A DNA stretch of 64,000 nt from Chamaelirium japonicum. Lineage: Eukaryota > Streptophyta > Magnoliopsida > Liliales > Melanthiaceae. Of the stretch, positions 1 to 11,400 are shown in pieces. Position numbers and translations under genes: made by a program. The stretch covers positions 5,950,001 through 6,014,000 of the forward strand of contig OX393551.1 in assembly GCA_947650365.1 (NCBI GenBank). The letters run 5' to 3'. Below the pieces are notes generated by a model. That model searched no databases and had not been told where the DNA came from. It saw only the letters and a list, made by a program, of their open reading frames with translations. How positions within the stretch are numbered: the stretch's first letter is position 1; each line of letters starts with the position of its first letter.

Positions 1-252
1 GGCTGGCATTTTGGGAATTTTTTTTGGGGGGGATTGATCACCCACCCTTGGATAGCGCACACTAAAAATTTCAGCCCAATCTAAGCCCTGTAGGCCGTCC
101 AAATGTGTTGATCAAAATGATGACAAAAATGAACGACCGATAAAAGTCGATCACATTTGGACGACCTACAGGGCTTGGATCAGGCTGAAATTTTTTGTGT
201 GTGCTATCCAAGGGTGGGTGATCAATCACCAAAAAAAAAAATCCCAAAATGC
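1..252. mobile_element. Foldback (hairpin) element, left end outside window
   Basis: The left arm (about 9-115) reappears as an inverted copy at about 148-252, separated by a loop of roughly 32 bp. Matching blocks include AGCCCTGTAG (left) against CTACAGGGCT (right), and the TGATCACCCACCCTTGGATA block against its inverse near 210-225. The loop holds ATGAACGACCGATAAA, which resembles the loop of the hairpins at 37, 46 and 60 kb. The palindrome reaches the window edge, so its left terminus is not visible. No coding capacity beyond shadow ORFs. Probably a non-autonomous foldback/MITE; superfamily not determined. Confidence 0.7.
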
Positions 253-307
253 CCCGAAGGGGGTGGTCGGACATTAAGCCGCACGTTACCCAGACGCAAT
301 GTATCAC

Positions 308-543
<236 letters not shown>

Positions 544-555
544 TAATGATAAAAT

Positions 556-673
556 GCGGCATGCGATGCGTGCGGCGTCGCACCGCAGCCGCCTGATGCA
601 CCGCTGCGTGCGTGCGATGCACACAGCGGTGCATCAGGCGACTGCGGTGCGATGCCGCACGCACCGCACGCCG
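556..673. repeat. GC-rich hairpin (copy A) between (TA)n tracts
   Basis: Two arms of about 50 bp rich in TGC/GCA steps are inverted copies around a short loop near 607-620. CCGCCTGATGCACCGCTG in the left arm is mirrored by CAGCGGTGCATCAGGCG in the right. Related hairpins lie at 37424-37566 and 38698-38837. All three are bordered by (TA)n, with (GA)n or (TC)n at some edges. No coding potential. Confidence 0.8.

Positions 674-674
<1 letters not shown>

Positions 675-752
<78 letters not shown>
675..752. repeat. (TA)n-(GA)n compound microsatellite
   Basis: (TA) tract 675-724 followed by (GA) 726-752. It repeats the TA-then-GA order seen at 311-543, so hairpin copy A has the same compound microsatellite on both sides in direct orientation. 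Confidence 0.95.
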
Positions 753-955
753 TAAGGAGGGCTGTTACGTTGAGCTGAGCTGCCGGTTTAGAATGTGAGC
801 AGTGCTCACTTTGACCCCCCCTAGAAATTTTAGAATTTGATGAAATTTGCTGAGCTACTAAGTTTCATCAAATTATAAAACCTCTAGGTTGGTTTCGCAT
901 ATATGAGGTTTCTCACTAGATCGGAACCCTATATATATATATATATATATAAGAC
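753..955. mobile_element. Short degenerate foldback next to a (TA)n tract
   Basis: CTAGAAATTTTAGAATTTGA near 822-841 is followed within about 50 bp by an inverted partner around 864-888 (TTTCATCAAATTATAAAACC). This resembles the inner stem of the hairpins at 37-39 and 60 kb. A (TA)10 tract at about 930-951 borders it. Probably a degraded or internally deleted family member. Confidence 0.5.
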
Positions 956-1364
956 TATATTCGCTTTTTTGCTCCAAAACATTTAATCATGAGACCTATA
1001 TTAGAGTTTGAGCACTAAAAAAGTGGGATTATCTCACAAACGAAGGAAATGACAACATGTTTTTTTTTTATTGTTCTTTCTGATGTACAAGAGGGAAAGG
1101 TCCCACGTCCCTCGATTTCTTTCCATATCCACCCCAATGTGTCTCTCTATCTCTATTTCTATATTATCATCCCTCTTCACATGGTGCATCACATAATCCC
1201 TCTATATATAATATCAGTTTGAATTTGGATTTTATTTTGTTATACCGACGCATTTGTATTCAATTGGACTTTTAAAAATCTTTATGTGTTTTATGTAAAA
1301 TATTTTATAATAATGGTTCTTTTCTTCTAGACTGATATCCAAGTTATATTATGGGTGAGCTAGA
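956..1364. other. Intergenic AT-rich sequence, nothing recognised
   Basis: AT-rich DNA with no convincing ORF, RNA gene or terminal repeats. Confidence 0.6.
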
Positions 1365-1766
1365 AGTCCTTCTCATATTGCTATCATTAGGCGCATGCAC
1401 ACGTTATACGTGTGTGCAAAGTGGGAGAGAGATGACCGAATTTCATGGGGCAAAGAGATTGTGGGGTGCCCTCTCGTATCATGTTGTATCATACAAAATT
1501 AAATACCCTCAAAAAACCAAAATATTTTTTATTTTTAATATATAATATTTTTTAAAATCAAGATGGGAGTAGTAGGTGGTATTTTTCGGATCATCTTGAC
1601 ACCCAATTCTCTTTATATAGTAGAAAAGGGTATTTAATTTTGAATGGAACAACATTATATGAGAGGGCACCTCACATTCTCTTTGCCCAACTTCGATCGT
1701 CTATCTCCCTCTTTGCGCACGCACAGTGTGCATACATGCCCGTATTATAGGAATATGAGAAGTACT
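1365..1766. mobile_element. Imperfect foldback MITE, about 400 bp
   Basis: The left arm beginning AGTCCTTCTCATAT (1365) is matched in inverse by ATATGAGAAGTACT ending at 1766. Further in, GCATGCACAC (left) pairs with GTGTGCATAC (right), and the segment with GGTGCCCTCTC and ATTAAATACCC recurs inverted near 1630-1670. The arms are about 150 bp with many mismatches, around an AT-rich loop near 1515-1600. No clear target duplication was found. Unlike the TA-bracketed hairpins, it is not flanked by simple repeats. Confidence 0.65.
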
Positions 1767-2535
1767 TTGATCAGTATTCATTCAAGATAAAAGGTGGAGG
1801 CGATTGTTATATGTTATAGACAAGTAGACTAAGGTGGCATTTGGCAACACAAATATTTAGAGCTTATTGGACTTATTCGGTTGAATAAGTCATTTTAGGT
1901 CACTTTTTTTTAAAAAAAAACCTTTTAGGCTCGATATGGGTGTTTGGCTAGTCTCTTATTGGGCCAAATTTTTTCTAAGATATAAGAGGTTTTAATTATC
2001 TCTTTTTTTCAAAGGCCGACTTTCGTTTGCTTTTCAAAACTGGTTTTTTTCGCTAATAAAATAGCTATTAAAGTGATGCGGCAAGAAACAAAGCATTAAA
2101 TGGAACCTACATAGTGAATGAAGTTTGGAACAAATCTCTCAACACAAACCTTGAGGTGGATATTTTTGCCTCTTAGTTTTTTGGCTATTTCAACCGGTAT
2201 ATAAGATCTATTCACACGAGATCCATCAAATCATACCCATAATTTCTATGGTTTTGTCCCCCTCTCGTCACCTATGGAGGAACTAGATAACAGGAGCGCA
2301 CAACAGAAGACGATAAAAACTGTGTTTTCTACAGAATCGCGATCATATCTTCTACTTTAGGGTTATGAAAATTTTCATGCATCATAATGGAAGCGCATGC
2401 CTTCTATTCCATGACATGACCAACAATTGATGGGCTTGTGGGATCGAGTCCTCTTCTTCCTCATTTGTACTTCTTCTCTTAGAAAAACCCCATGATGAAA
2501 CCATAGGAGTAGATAAGTGGAGACAAACACCTCCC
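1767..2535. other. Intergenic sequence, no gene recognised
   Basis: AT-rich, with short homopolymer runs near 1908-1920. Two overlapping minus-strand ORFs near 2375-2679 run into the Cassandra-like LTR and its 5S-derived block and have no recognisable domain. No RNA gene seen. Confidence 0.5.
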
Positions 2536-2856
2536 TGTAACATCCGCCCCAAACACACAAGATATTGTTTGCTTTTTTCGTTCCCGAACGAGGACTTCCC
2601 AGGAGGTCACCCATCCTAGTACTACTCTCATCCAAGCATGCTTAAGTACAGAGTTCCTATAGGGTCCGTAGCGGTGCATCGTTTTAAAACGTGTCTTCTA
2701 TGTTTGGGAGGGGGAATTATATAAGTAGCTCATGATCTCCTTCTCTCCAAGCGATGTGGGGCTAACTCATGGCCTTGGATACCTCACCTCATCCATCTTA
2801 GCATCACAGCTTCAGGAGTCTTAGCTATTGACTATTGGATCTTGGTTGTCATACAC
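2536..2856. mobile_element. Cassandra-like LTR with 5S rRNA-derived domain (copy 1)
   Basis: The unit begins TGTAACATCC and ends near GGTTGTCATACA. Bases 2586-2679 closely resemble the reverse complement of plant 5S rRNA, including GAGGACTTCCCAGGAGGTCA and CCATCCTAGTACTACTCT. LTRs of about 300 bp carrying a 5S-derived segment are the hallmark of Cassandra TRIM elements (established knowledge). No intact partner LTR with interior was resolved, so this is best read as a solo or degraded LTR. It is diverged from real 5S, and I do not call a functional rRNA gene. Confidence 0.7.
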
Positions 2857-2860
2857 ACAC

Positions 2861-2959
<99 letters not shown>

Positions 2960-2985
2960 TTGGCCCCTATTCCTTCGATTAGGGT
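2857..2985. repeat. (CA)n-(TC)n-(TG)n microsatellite
   Basis: A short CA run, a (TC) tract at about 2866-2919 and a (TG) tract at about 2920-2958, immediately after the copy 1 LTR. Confidence 0.95.
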
Positions 2986-3806
2986 TGGAGGGTGGCCACA
3001 TAGCTATTTAAAGCTTAGAATGACTGCTCCCAAGTCCCTTCCATAGTAAGGTCGGTCTTCTATTGTGTGTGGGAATCAATCCCTATCCTTTAGGTGATCC
3101 ACTCCTATGCTTTAAGTAATTGTGAACTTGAGACTCCTAATCTTACTAGGAATCATGTGGTAAAACCCTGTGAAGTCTTATTGGATTCCTATGTCCGGCC
3201 ACAAGGATTATCCTTGTGAACCAGGGTCAGTAGAGGATTCGAGGATATTTAGGAGAAGATGTTCCTTATATGGAAAGGAGATCTAGGAAAACTTGGAAAT
3301 TAATTCCATTAATCCTCTCATAGCTTATAGGGATTGGATTCTCCTATTCCAATTAGGAATTCTTTAATAATAGAGTTATCCATTATGGATACCCATGATT
3401 CATCCCAATTAATTACGAATAGTTCCCTATTCCAATATGATTAATTAATTAGAAAGCGATTAGAAGTCCTACTCCTATGCGTATTACATATTAAGAGAGT
3501 CAATTTAGTACATCACGTAAATACTAATAAAAATTCATAAATAATATAAAAGCCAATCCAGTCCACTAGGAGATCATTGGACACTTACGACAAGCTCTAA
3601 AAATACAAAAGTCGAATTAGTATATATTAAGACACCTCCAATAAAATAATAGAGACAACTTAGTCCGTCTAATCATGATTTAGAGGTCTGATTAAATCAC
3701 CACTTACATGATTAAACTCCACTCACTTAGAAAATGGGTCAATCCCCATTATATTATTTGAAACCCATTGGGGTGGACCCACTTGGTGAATCCTAGCCAT
3801 ACTAGG
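2986..3806. other. Unclassified repeat-like sequence between two Cassandra-like LTRs
   Basis: No coding region. It contains many short oscillating motifs such as ATTAGGAAT/ATTCCTAAT. It could be a decayed TRIM interior, but no primer binding site or polypurine tract was identified. Confidence 0.35.
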
Positions 3807-4426
3807 TATAACATCCGCCCCAATTAAACACATAAGACATTGTCCGCTTTGTCCATGCCTGCATTAGGACTTCCCAGTGGGGTCATCCATCCTAGTACTA
3901 CTCTGGTCCAAGCACGCTTAACTACGGAGTTCTTATGAAATCCGTAACGGGTCACAGTTTTAAAATGCGTCTTTTATGTTTGAGAGGTGAAATTATATAA
4001 GTAACTTAAGATCTCCTTCTCTCCAGGCGATGTGAGACTAACTCAGTGGCCTTGGACATCTCACCTCACCTCATCTCATCCATCTTGGCATCACAACCTC
4101 ATGAGTCTTGGCTTTTGGCTTTTGGCCTATCGTGCCCGCACGAGGACTTCCCAGGGAGGTCACCCATCATAGTACTACTTTTGCCTGAGCATACGTAACT
4201 ACGGAGTTTTTATAAAATCCGTAGCAGCGCACAGTTTAAAACGTGTCTACTTTGTTTGAGAGGAAAAATTGTATAAGTAGCTCAAGATCTCATTCTCTCC
4301 AAGCGATGTGGGACTAATTCGGTGGCCTTAGACACTTCACCTCACCTCATTTATCTTGGCATCACAGCCTCATGAGCCTTAGCTTTTGGCTCTTGGCTCT
4401 TGACCTATTGGATCTTGATCGTTACA
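3807..4426. mobile_element. Cassandra-like LTR with two tandem 5S-derived blocks (copies 2 and 3)
   Basis: It starts TATAACATCCGCCCC (matching TGTAACATCCGCCCC of copy 1) and ends GATCTTGATCGTTACA. The reverse complement of a 5S-like sequence occurs twice, at 3861-3955 and 4133-4234. Each is followed by the same LTR body (AGATCTCCTTCTCTCC or AGATCTCATTCTCTCC, then GCATCACA). The second unit lacks the first ~50 bp of the LTR, so the internal portion appears tandemly duplicated, probably by unequal recombination. Terminal TATAAC/GTTACA is consistent with LTR ends. Confidence 0.7.
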
Positions 4427-6539
4427 CTAGGACTCTCCCACTAGAGAGCATCTTGAAGGTGGCTCTTAGGAATCCTAATCCAATTAGGAAACACAAGTTA
4501 TAGTGTCTCCTAGTCCACCTATACTAGGTGTTCATTATGGTATTATCCACTACTAGTTAACCCTAATTAAACTAGAATCAAGTTATCTCGGCTGTTAGTG
4601 ATGTCTAGGAGTTGGAATCTTTGGGACCTCAATAACTTAGGCTCCAACTGAACATGTGGTTATATTCATCTCATGATTTAGACCATTAACTAATTGACTA
4701 TGTCTATAACCACTCTTGAGTCATAGTTGCATCTCGAGGTTATTAAGTATATTATATGAGTGCCTTTACACTACTATGTTGCAGTTGATCCCTCCTTATT
4801 TCGGTGTCGGTGAAGGCTATATGGTATCATCCTGATTGTCTACATGAATAGCTCACCCACTGGACTCCGGACTTCTCATTACATTATGATCATCTTAACT
4901 TTGATTTTGTTTGGTCAGACGGCCCGGACCTAGTAATCAACCCTTTATTAGAGTCACTAAAGGAGACACCAAGTTCTTTGAGGGAATATGTAATTCCTAT
5001 ATCCCGAATGTGTTCCCCAAAATCCAATACAAGCCACCCAATCAACCAAAGTATTGGTCTGCTATAGACCTCAATGAATTTGACAAGTCTAAGTGACATA
5101 TACTAAACCTAGAGTCCATAGTACATCCTAGGATTTTGGATCTCTATACGACTAGTGGTATATGTATCCATGGTCTTAGGTAACAATACTTAAAGACTAG
5201 ATACTCTATCTTGATTTTGTTCAGTGAATATCAATTACACCTACACTACCTGACTTAAAATTAACTTTCCAATGATTAAAATATTTCATCTCTCTATCCA
5301 GAAGGTTATGGTGTTACAGTCTTGCAAATTGGATGCCCGATGCAGTTACCGACTATGAACCTACTTAGTTGTGTATGGTAAACTCATTATTTTTGTATGC
5401 GGATCTCATCCACACATATGAGATACTTACACCATACCATAGTGGACTAGTGAATTTATGCATCTCATCCACACACATGTATGCTTAACTGATTTTGGGA
5501 ATACTAGAATTAGCATGTAGGACATACCAATCCTAACAACATGTTCGTGTTGTTGCTAGCCCTTTCGTTTGTCCCTCTCCTCTCATGTTTGTGCCATCGC
5601 ACTCATGACCTACGAAGATGGCACAAGGTGCGGCTCTCCCTATCTCCCCTCTTCTCTCTCAAAAAGCCAAATTGTCTTTCTCCACAGATCGACTTGAAGA
5701 ATGAACTCTATTTCTATCCCTATCTCTATTTGTTGATAATAGATGGAACATAGAGTTTTTTGTTTTGTTGTTGTGTGATTCATGTGATTTGGTTAGATCT
5801 TTAAAAAAAAAAATTTCAAGCCCATTATTGCTCCTGTTGATAATACAGAGAATAATGTTTGCTTTAATTTAATTGCTTTTGTGGTTCTTCATGGGAGTAG
5901 TGATTGGTTTCAAATTGAGGTCTCAAAATTTTGTTTTTTTTAAAAAATCCCCATTACTGCTTCTCTCTCTCTCTAAAACTTTACAACTTGCATGAACAAG
6001 CATATAAGAGCTTATTTGAATAGTTTTTTCAAATATTCCATAGAAATAAGCTTTACTTAAAAAGATAATATTATACTTGAATAAGATCTACAAATCAGTG
6101 GTTTACAAAAACACACTTTTTTATTTTAAGTTGCCAAAAAGATTTACTTATAAGTAGAGCTTTTTCCCTGCGGAAGTTGTAGAAGCATAACGTTTCTTCA
6201 GCTTTTTCAGCAAAAGCTCTTTTAATAAGTAAGCAGACTTGCAAACTCCCCCTAAGTAATTTTATAAACAATCTAATGGAAACAGGACGAGCTCGAACCC
6301 AAATCCGGCCCTAAAATGTCAGATAGAGTACGTGTCTCTAAACAACTCATCCGAACTGGATAAAGACCCAAGCTCGACCTCGAACCCTACCCACATAATA
6401 AATTGACAGTGTATGACCCCAATGTTGGATCCAAAGTTTCCCATGGGTGTAGAAACCAGGTAGGAGGTAGCTAACAATTGTAAATGCCCAACTTGCTGGG
6501 CCTCAATTTACACTATTTGGATCGAGCTTATTCAAAGGT
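4427..6539. other. Intergenic, repeat-derived, no gene recognised
   Basis: AT-rich with scattered degenerate repeats. The short ORFs here (near 4890-5099 and 5541-5753) have no recognisable domain and overlap in opposite frames. No RNA gene or clean terminal repeats found. Confidence 0.4.
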
Positions 6540-6540
6540 T

Positions 6541-7354
6541 AGTTTCGCTAGGGCCACGTCAGGCCCATTTGGGTAAACTTAGGGCTGGCAATTTTGGACC
6601 CGACACGAAATTAGCGGGTCTGGGTTTTGGTTAAACGGGTTCAGATCGTAAACGGGTCGACATGTTTAATAAATGGGTCGGGTCTGGGTTTAGGTTATAG
6701 ACACGGTAGGCCCAAAAGACCCGTTTAAAATTCAACAGACCGGGTCGGGTCTACCCGCAATCAGATACTATAGTATATAGTACCAGTGGGTCTTATCGGG
6801 TCAGGTCGGGTCGAGTCGGATAGGGTCGGTCAGGTCAACTGAATAGACTAGTGTGGTAAACAGGTCTTATCGGGTTTAGTTTCGCTAGGGCCACGCCAGG
6901 CCCATTTAGCTACACTTAGGGCTGGCAATTTTGGACCCAACACGGTAGACCCGACACAAAATTAGCGGGTCCGGGTTTGGGTTAAACAAGTTCGGGTCAT
7001 AAACGGGTCGACACGACAACTCGTTTAATAAATGGGTCGGGTCCGGATTTAGGGTCTAGATATGGTAGATCCGAAAAAGACCCATTTAAAATTCAACGGG
7101 TCAGATCGGGTCTACTCGCAGTCTGATACTGTACTGTATAGTACCAGCGGGTCTTATCGGGTCAGATCGGGTCAGGTCAACTGAATTTACTGGTGTGGTA
7201 AACAGGTCTACCCGTTTATACACGGGTTGGGTATGGGTTTAGGGTCTACACACGATTAGTCAAACAGGTTGGGTTAGGGTCTAGGGGTTTTGGACACGAT
7301 CCGAAAATAGACACGACACGAACACGACCCGACCCGACCCATTGGCACCCCCTA
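6541..7354. mobile_element. hAT-like non-autonomous repeat, internally duplicated
   Basis: TAGGGCTGGCAATTTTGG starts at 6580 and again at 6917, each preceded by GTTTCGCTAGGGCCACG (6542 and 6879), giving a direct duplication with a 337-bp period. The region ends ATTGGCACCCCCTA (7354), an approximate inverse of TAGGG-TGGCAAT. Such ends, and interiors full of GGGTC/GACCC, fit hAT-type MITEs. No 8-bp target duplication was found. A third partial copy begins at 59214. Confidence 0.55.
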
Positions 7355-7439
7355 AATATTTGATGTGTTGTTGGACCTAAAAGCCTTTAAACTTTCTTTT
7401 TATTCTATTTTTTATTTTTTTGTTAGTCAAGTTATTTTT

Positions 7440-7640
7440 TACAAAAAAAGAAAAAAGAAGTCAAATTTATGTACCCCATGGCCAGTTTGAAAGCTTGAGT
7501 AACTGCATCTTTTATGCTCACCTGGCCGCACTTGCACAGCCGTAGTGCTCGGGGTCCCCCGGGATTCGAACGGGGGACCTGCGCTCCAAAGGGTGCAACG
7601 TAGCACCAACTGTGCAGTCTGTGCGAACAGTTTGGTACTT
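7440..7640 (-). mobile_element. tRNA-related SINE-like sequence
   Basis: Read on the minus strand, a tRNA-like head contains GTTGG (box-A-like) and, about 36 nt downstream, GTTCGAATC (a perfect box B). It is followed by a body and a T-rich tail ending near 7440. This matches the layout of plant SINEs with poly-T tails. The T-stem does not pair properly (CCCCG against CCCGG), so it is not a functional tRNA. No target duplication is certain. It lies only 100-300 bp upstream of the probable transcription start of the CID gene. Confidence 0.5.
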
Positions 7641-7797
7641 TTAAACTCCTCTAATTCGTTCGGGCACAGAGCCGAACCCCTATCCAGATAACCCACGATC
7701 GCAAACCCCCTGCAATTTCTTCTCATCCCCTCGAAGGAGAAACCCTAGAATTTCTCTCAAATCCAGCCGAACACCGGGGGAAGAATCTGAGGAGATT

Positions 7798-7869
7798 ATG
7801 GGTGATCCCAACGGGGCGTCGTCGTCCTTGGATCACGCCTCTTGCTTCACTCCCCCGCATTTTTATTAG
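7798..7869 (+). other. Possible upstream ORF in the CID gene leader
   Basis: An ATG followed by 22 further sense codons and TAG (23 aa) lies in what looks like the 5' leader: an AAACCCTAG-type sequence precedes it at 7740-7750. A good splice donor (CAG|GTACCG) follows at 7872/7873, and acceptor-like TCGTAG sites occur near 8410 and 8435 before the main ATG at 8453. A leader intron and translated uORF are inferred; a transcript is needed to confirm either. Confidence 0.35.
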
Positions 7870-8452
7870 CAGGTACCGCCGATCGCTCAGGAACTCTGGA
7901 GGTTCCAGGGTTTTCTTTGTTCGAGAAATTTCAATACCTCCTCTGATTTTTTTTTTAAAATGTGAATTGTCCAGATTCGAAGAAGTTATTTTTTATTCAC
8001 CTCTCAAAAAAAAAAAAAGAATCGTCATTTGATCGTGAACAATGGAAATTATCTTATTTTTTTGTTATTGCAATCATGGATTTCTTGGAATTCATGTTGT
8101 TTTGCAATAATCTTATATAAGAATTATGTTTAATAAGTGTGGGAATTGAAAATTTTCATGATTCTAACTTTTTCTTATGTTCATTAATGCAGTTGTCACC
8201 TTTTTTACGATTCACAGTCTTAGATTGATGAAGATGTCAGCACTAGTTTAAGTCAATTCCCTTTCTCCACATGAACCTCTTTTGAATATTGCAAATATGG
8301 TAGTCGAATATAAGAAGTTTTAGTCAATTACTTAATTGACCTCCTTTTGTAACTTAATTTTCATGCTTAGTCCATTCTGACCTTTTTTTTTAATATTTTG
8401 TCGTCGTAGGTTCTGTATCCCCGTGCTTTCGTAGGTTACTAAATCAGAAACA

Positions 8453-11400
8453 ATGAGCGGGTTATTTAATGCTCAGATTTTGGTGGACAAGCTTGCCAAG
8501 CTCAACAACTCACAACAGAGCATAGAGAGTATCCTTTTAGTTGCCACTATAAGCTTATATAAGAAGTGGATTCATTATTCAATAACATCCACATGGGATA
8601 TTTGTTGCCATACTTAATCATGGTAGCTATATATGCTTGTGAATAATTGGCGCCATGTTTTTTTTTTTATAGATTTTTCTATTGAGGGAATCAATTTTCT
8701 TTACTTCCCTTCCGGGCAACACTTTGTGTATTGATTAATTATTACACTTACAAGTGCCCACGTGGTTTATTAATCATGATTGCATAAGAGGGTTTCAAAT
8801 CCCATTCCTAGGCATCTCATGATAGATTAGATAGATATGGGCATGTTACATATTTATAGACTTATAGTTGGCAGGGGACCATGTGCTTTTTCTCTAGTGA
8901 ATTTGATATGACCCTTTATTTATAGTTGCAAAGTATTACAATCCACCATTGCTTCTACTGCACAAGCGTGATTTTGCATTTCGTAAGCATAATTATTTAT
9001 GGAACATATACCAAAAAACAAGGATTCACATTTCTGTCCTAGCCTCACAATTTATGATATCTTTGTGGATTTTTATTCTTCTCCTTGCTTTTGTTTATCT
9101 CATAAATTGTATGTGCACTGTGCACATGTTCAATGACAACACCAGAAAAAAATAGCAAATAAAGGGTTAATTGAGTTTGAAGAAGGCTTCATCGAGCTTC
9201 CATGAGGTAAGGTTTAAAATCACGGTATCGGTCGCGGTATCGATCGGCCCCGAACCGGTATGTGTCAACCGGTACGTACCGGTACCGGCTGATACGGACC
9301 GATACCGGTTGAGGAAAAAAAAAAAAATGTCCGTACGGACCGTACCGACCGATACGGACCGGTACGAGCCAGGTATCAGGATCGGATGCAGTACCGGTCT
9401 CGAACCGGCCAAAACCGGTACGTACCGGTATCGGCCGAGATTTAAAACCCTGCCATGAGGTGAATAAATTAACCCCGTCACATTATAATTGAGATGTGTT
9501 GGATTTGTGCAAAAAAAAGCTGCTAGCTTCAAGAAAAACTTTGTGGATCTCATTGGAGATGCAATATGTCTAGAGGTAGGTTGAGAAATACATGTGAGGA
9601 CCATAAGTCCTCGTTTGGATTGCTGGACTTGAAGGTGATGATAATGGGACTGAAAAGCAAATGAGTGTGAATGGTTATTCCCATTCTCTTGTTTGGTTGC
9701 GGCACAATGTAATGCCCAAGAAAGGAATGGTCATTCAATTGTAGTGTTTGATGCAACCAATTAAATGCTGGAATGAAAATGATTTAGAATTGAACAATGG
9801 TAAAAATTGGTTCATCAAGAAACCGAATGAGAAAAGATTAGGGCATCGAATTTTGTGTTGAGGGCTCAAGGAAGAAGATGAAGTGGAAAACACCCTATGT
9901 GGTGTACGCTTGATGTGAAAAGGTTGAAACCACCTCCGATGAACCCCTTTTGACAATCCATATAAAAATCCTTCGGTTTTGATAGAATTCTAGAAATTCT
10001 TAATCATCGACCCATTTAGAAGTCATGTGGCTTCTATAATTAGTTAGGCGTTGATACTTGCAAGACGACCAAAATATAAAGTTGGGATGAATAGGGGATT
10101 CTCCTTGGAGTTGTCTCGAATCTCTATTGGCGGCTTCTGAAGTTGGTGGACGTTGATGATTTTTAACTCTTGGGTGAGGATACCATGATGATTTTGGGAT
10201 CGATGCGGGAAATACCATGATGATTTTAGTATCGATTTTTGAAATATTAACCCAACTCTCGTTAGGTTATGCAGTACATGACTCGCACCATAATGAAGCT
10301 ATACCACAAATTGGAAAGTGGATAGAAATCATAGAAGTGCATGAAGACTTCATACACATTCAAAATACATATAAGAATGAAAGAATATGTATACAACCAG
10401 CTTTCACCGTAAAAGAGAGGATCATGGGAAAGAAAGAGAGCCCGCTGGAGAGGAAAGTTGCATCTTTCTCACCCACTCGCGCGCGCGGGGGTTGGGGGGT
10501 GAGGGATGTAAAGTCTCTCCCTTTGGATTCCTATTTGATTGACCTCGTATCCTTCCTATCTTAACTTCTTAAAGATTGTAATTAAAGGCTTAAAGGTTAT
10601 CTATCCTCTTATTTTTGTACTTGTTCAATTACCTAAAAACCATAATACATAAAATTTCGACCCAAAATTACACCCACTCTTAAATTGTAAAACAAAAGAG
10701 GAAAGTCTAAAAATTCCAAAAATAGGGAAAAAAATCTAGAGCTATAAATTTGTAAAAGCGACTAATTTGCATTCATTAGTAACAACTAATGACACCTAAC
10801 AACACTTAGTTGGATTTCTAATTGACCAATTAAACTCACTATTAGGAACTTCAAGTGCGTATAATTTGTCATGCATTAGATTCATGAGGTAGGAAAGTTC
10901 TTGACTTGGTTCAAGATGTTCTGGATGCAACTTATAACTCCAAATTAGTTGATGATCAACACCAACTTGGAATAATCGTTCGAAAATCCAATGTTCTTGG
11001 TGTAATACATGAATCCACTTTCGTTGTGCTACTCTGATTGAACTCACCAACCATATGCTTTCAAACAATCTATTGTGGCTCTTGAAGATGAGAATTCGTA
11101 AGATCCTAAACATGATACTCCGATTTATGAAATCCGACTTTAGAAGGATGTAGTCATTGTTGGCTGAATTGACAACTTAGGATTAATAGTTCATAGATGG
11201 TGTGCTCTTTTACGTTTGATGGTGCTAGCTTCGGAAGCATCATCAAAATATGGGATGCCCTCCGAAGGTGAATAGTCTATCCACGATTGGGATTATGGGT
11301 AGGGGTGTGCATCGGTTCGAAACTAACCTATTTAAGCAAAACCCAAACCGATCCAACCTTGGTCGGTTTTGAGGATTTTCAATCTGATCTAAACCGAAAT

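Noticed and set aside
2586-4234. 5S rRNA genes
   Set aside because: Three 5S-like blocks are diverged and embedded in LTR-like sequence; Cassandra-type LTRs explain them.
7540-7625. Functional tRNA gene on the minus strand
   Set aside because: Box B is good but the T-stem and acceptor arms do not pair; a SINE head or tRNA relic fits better.
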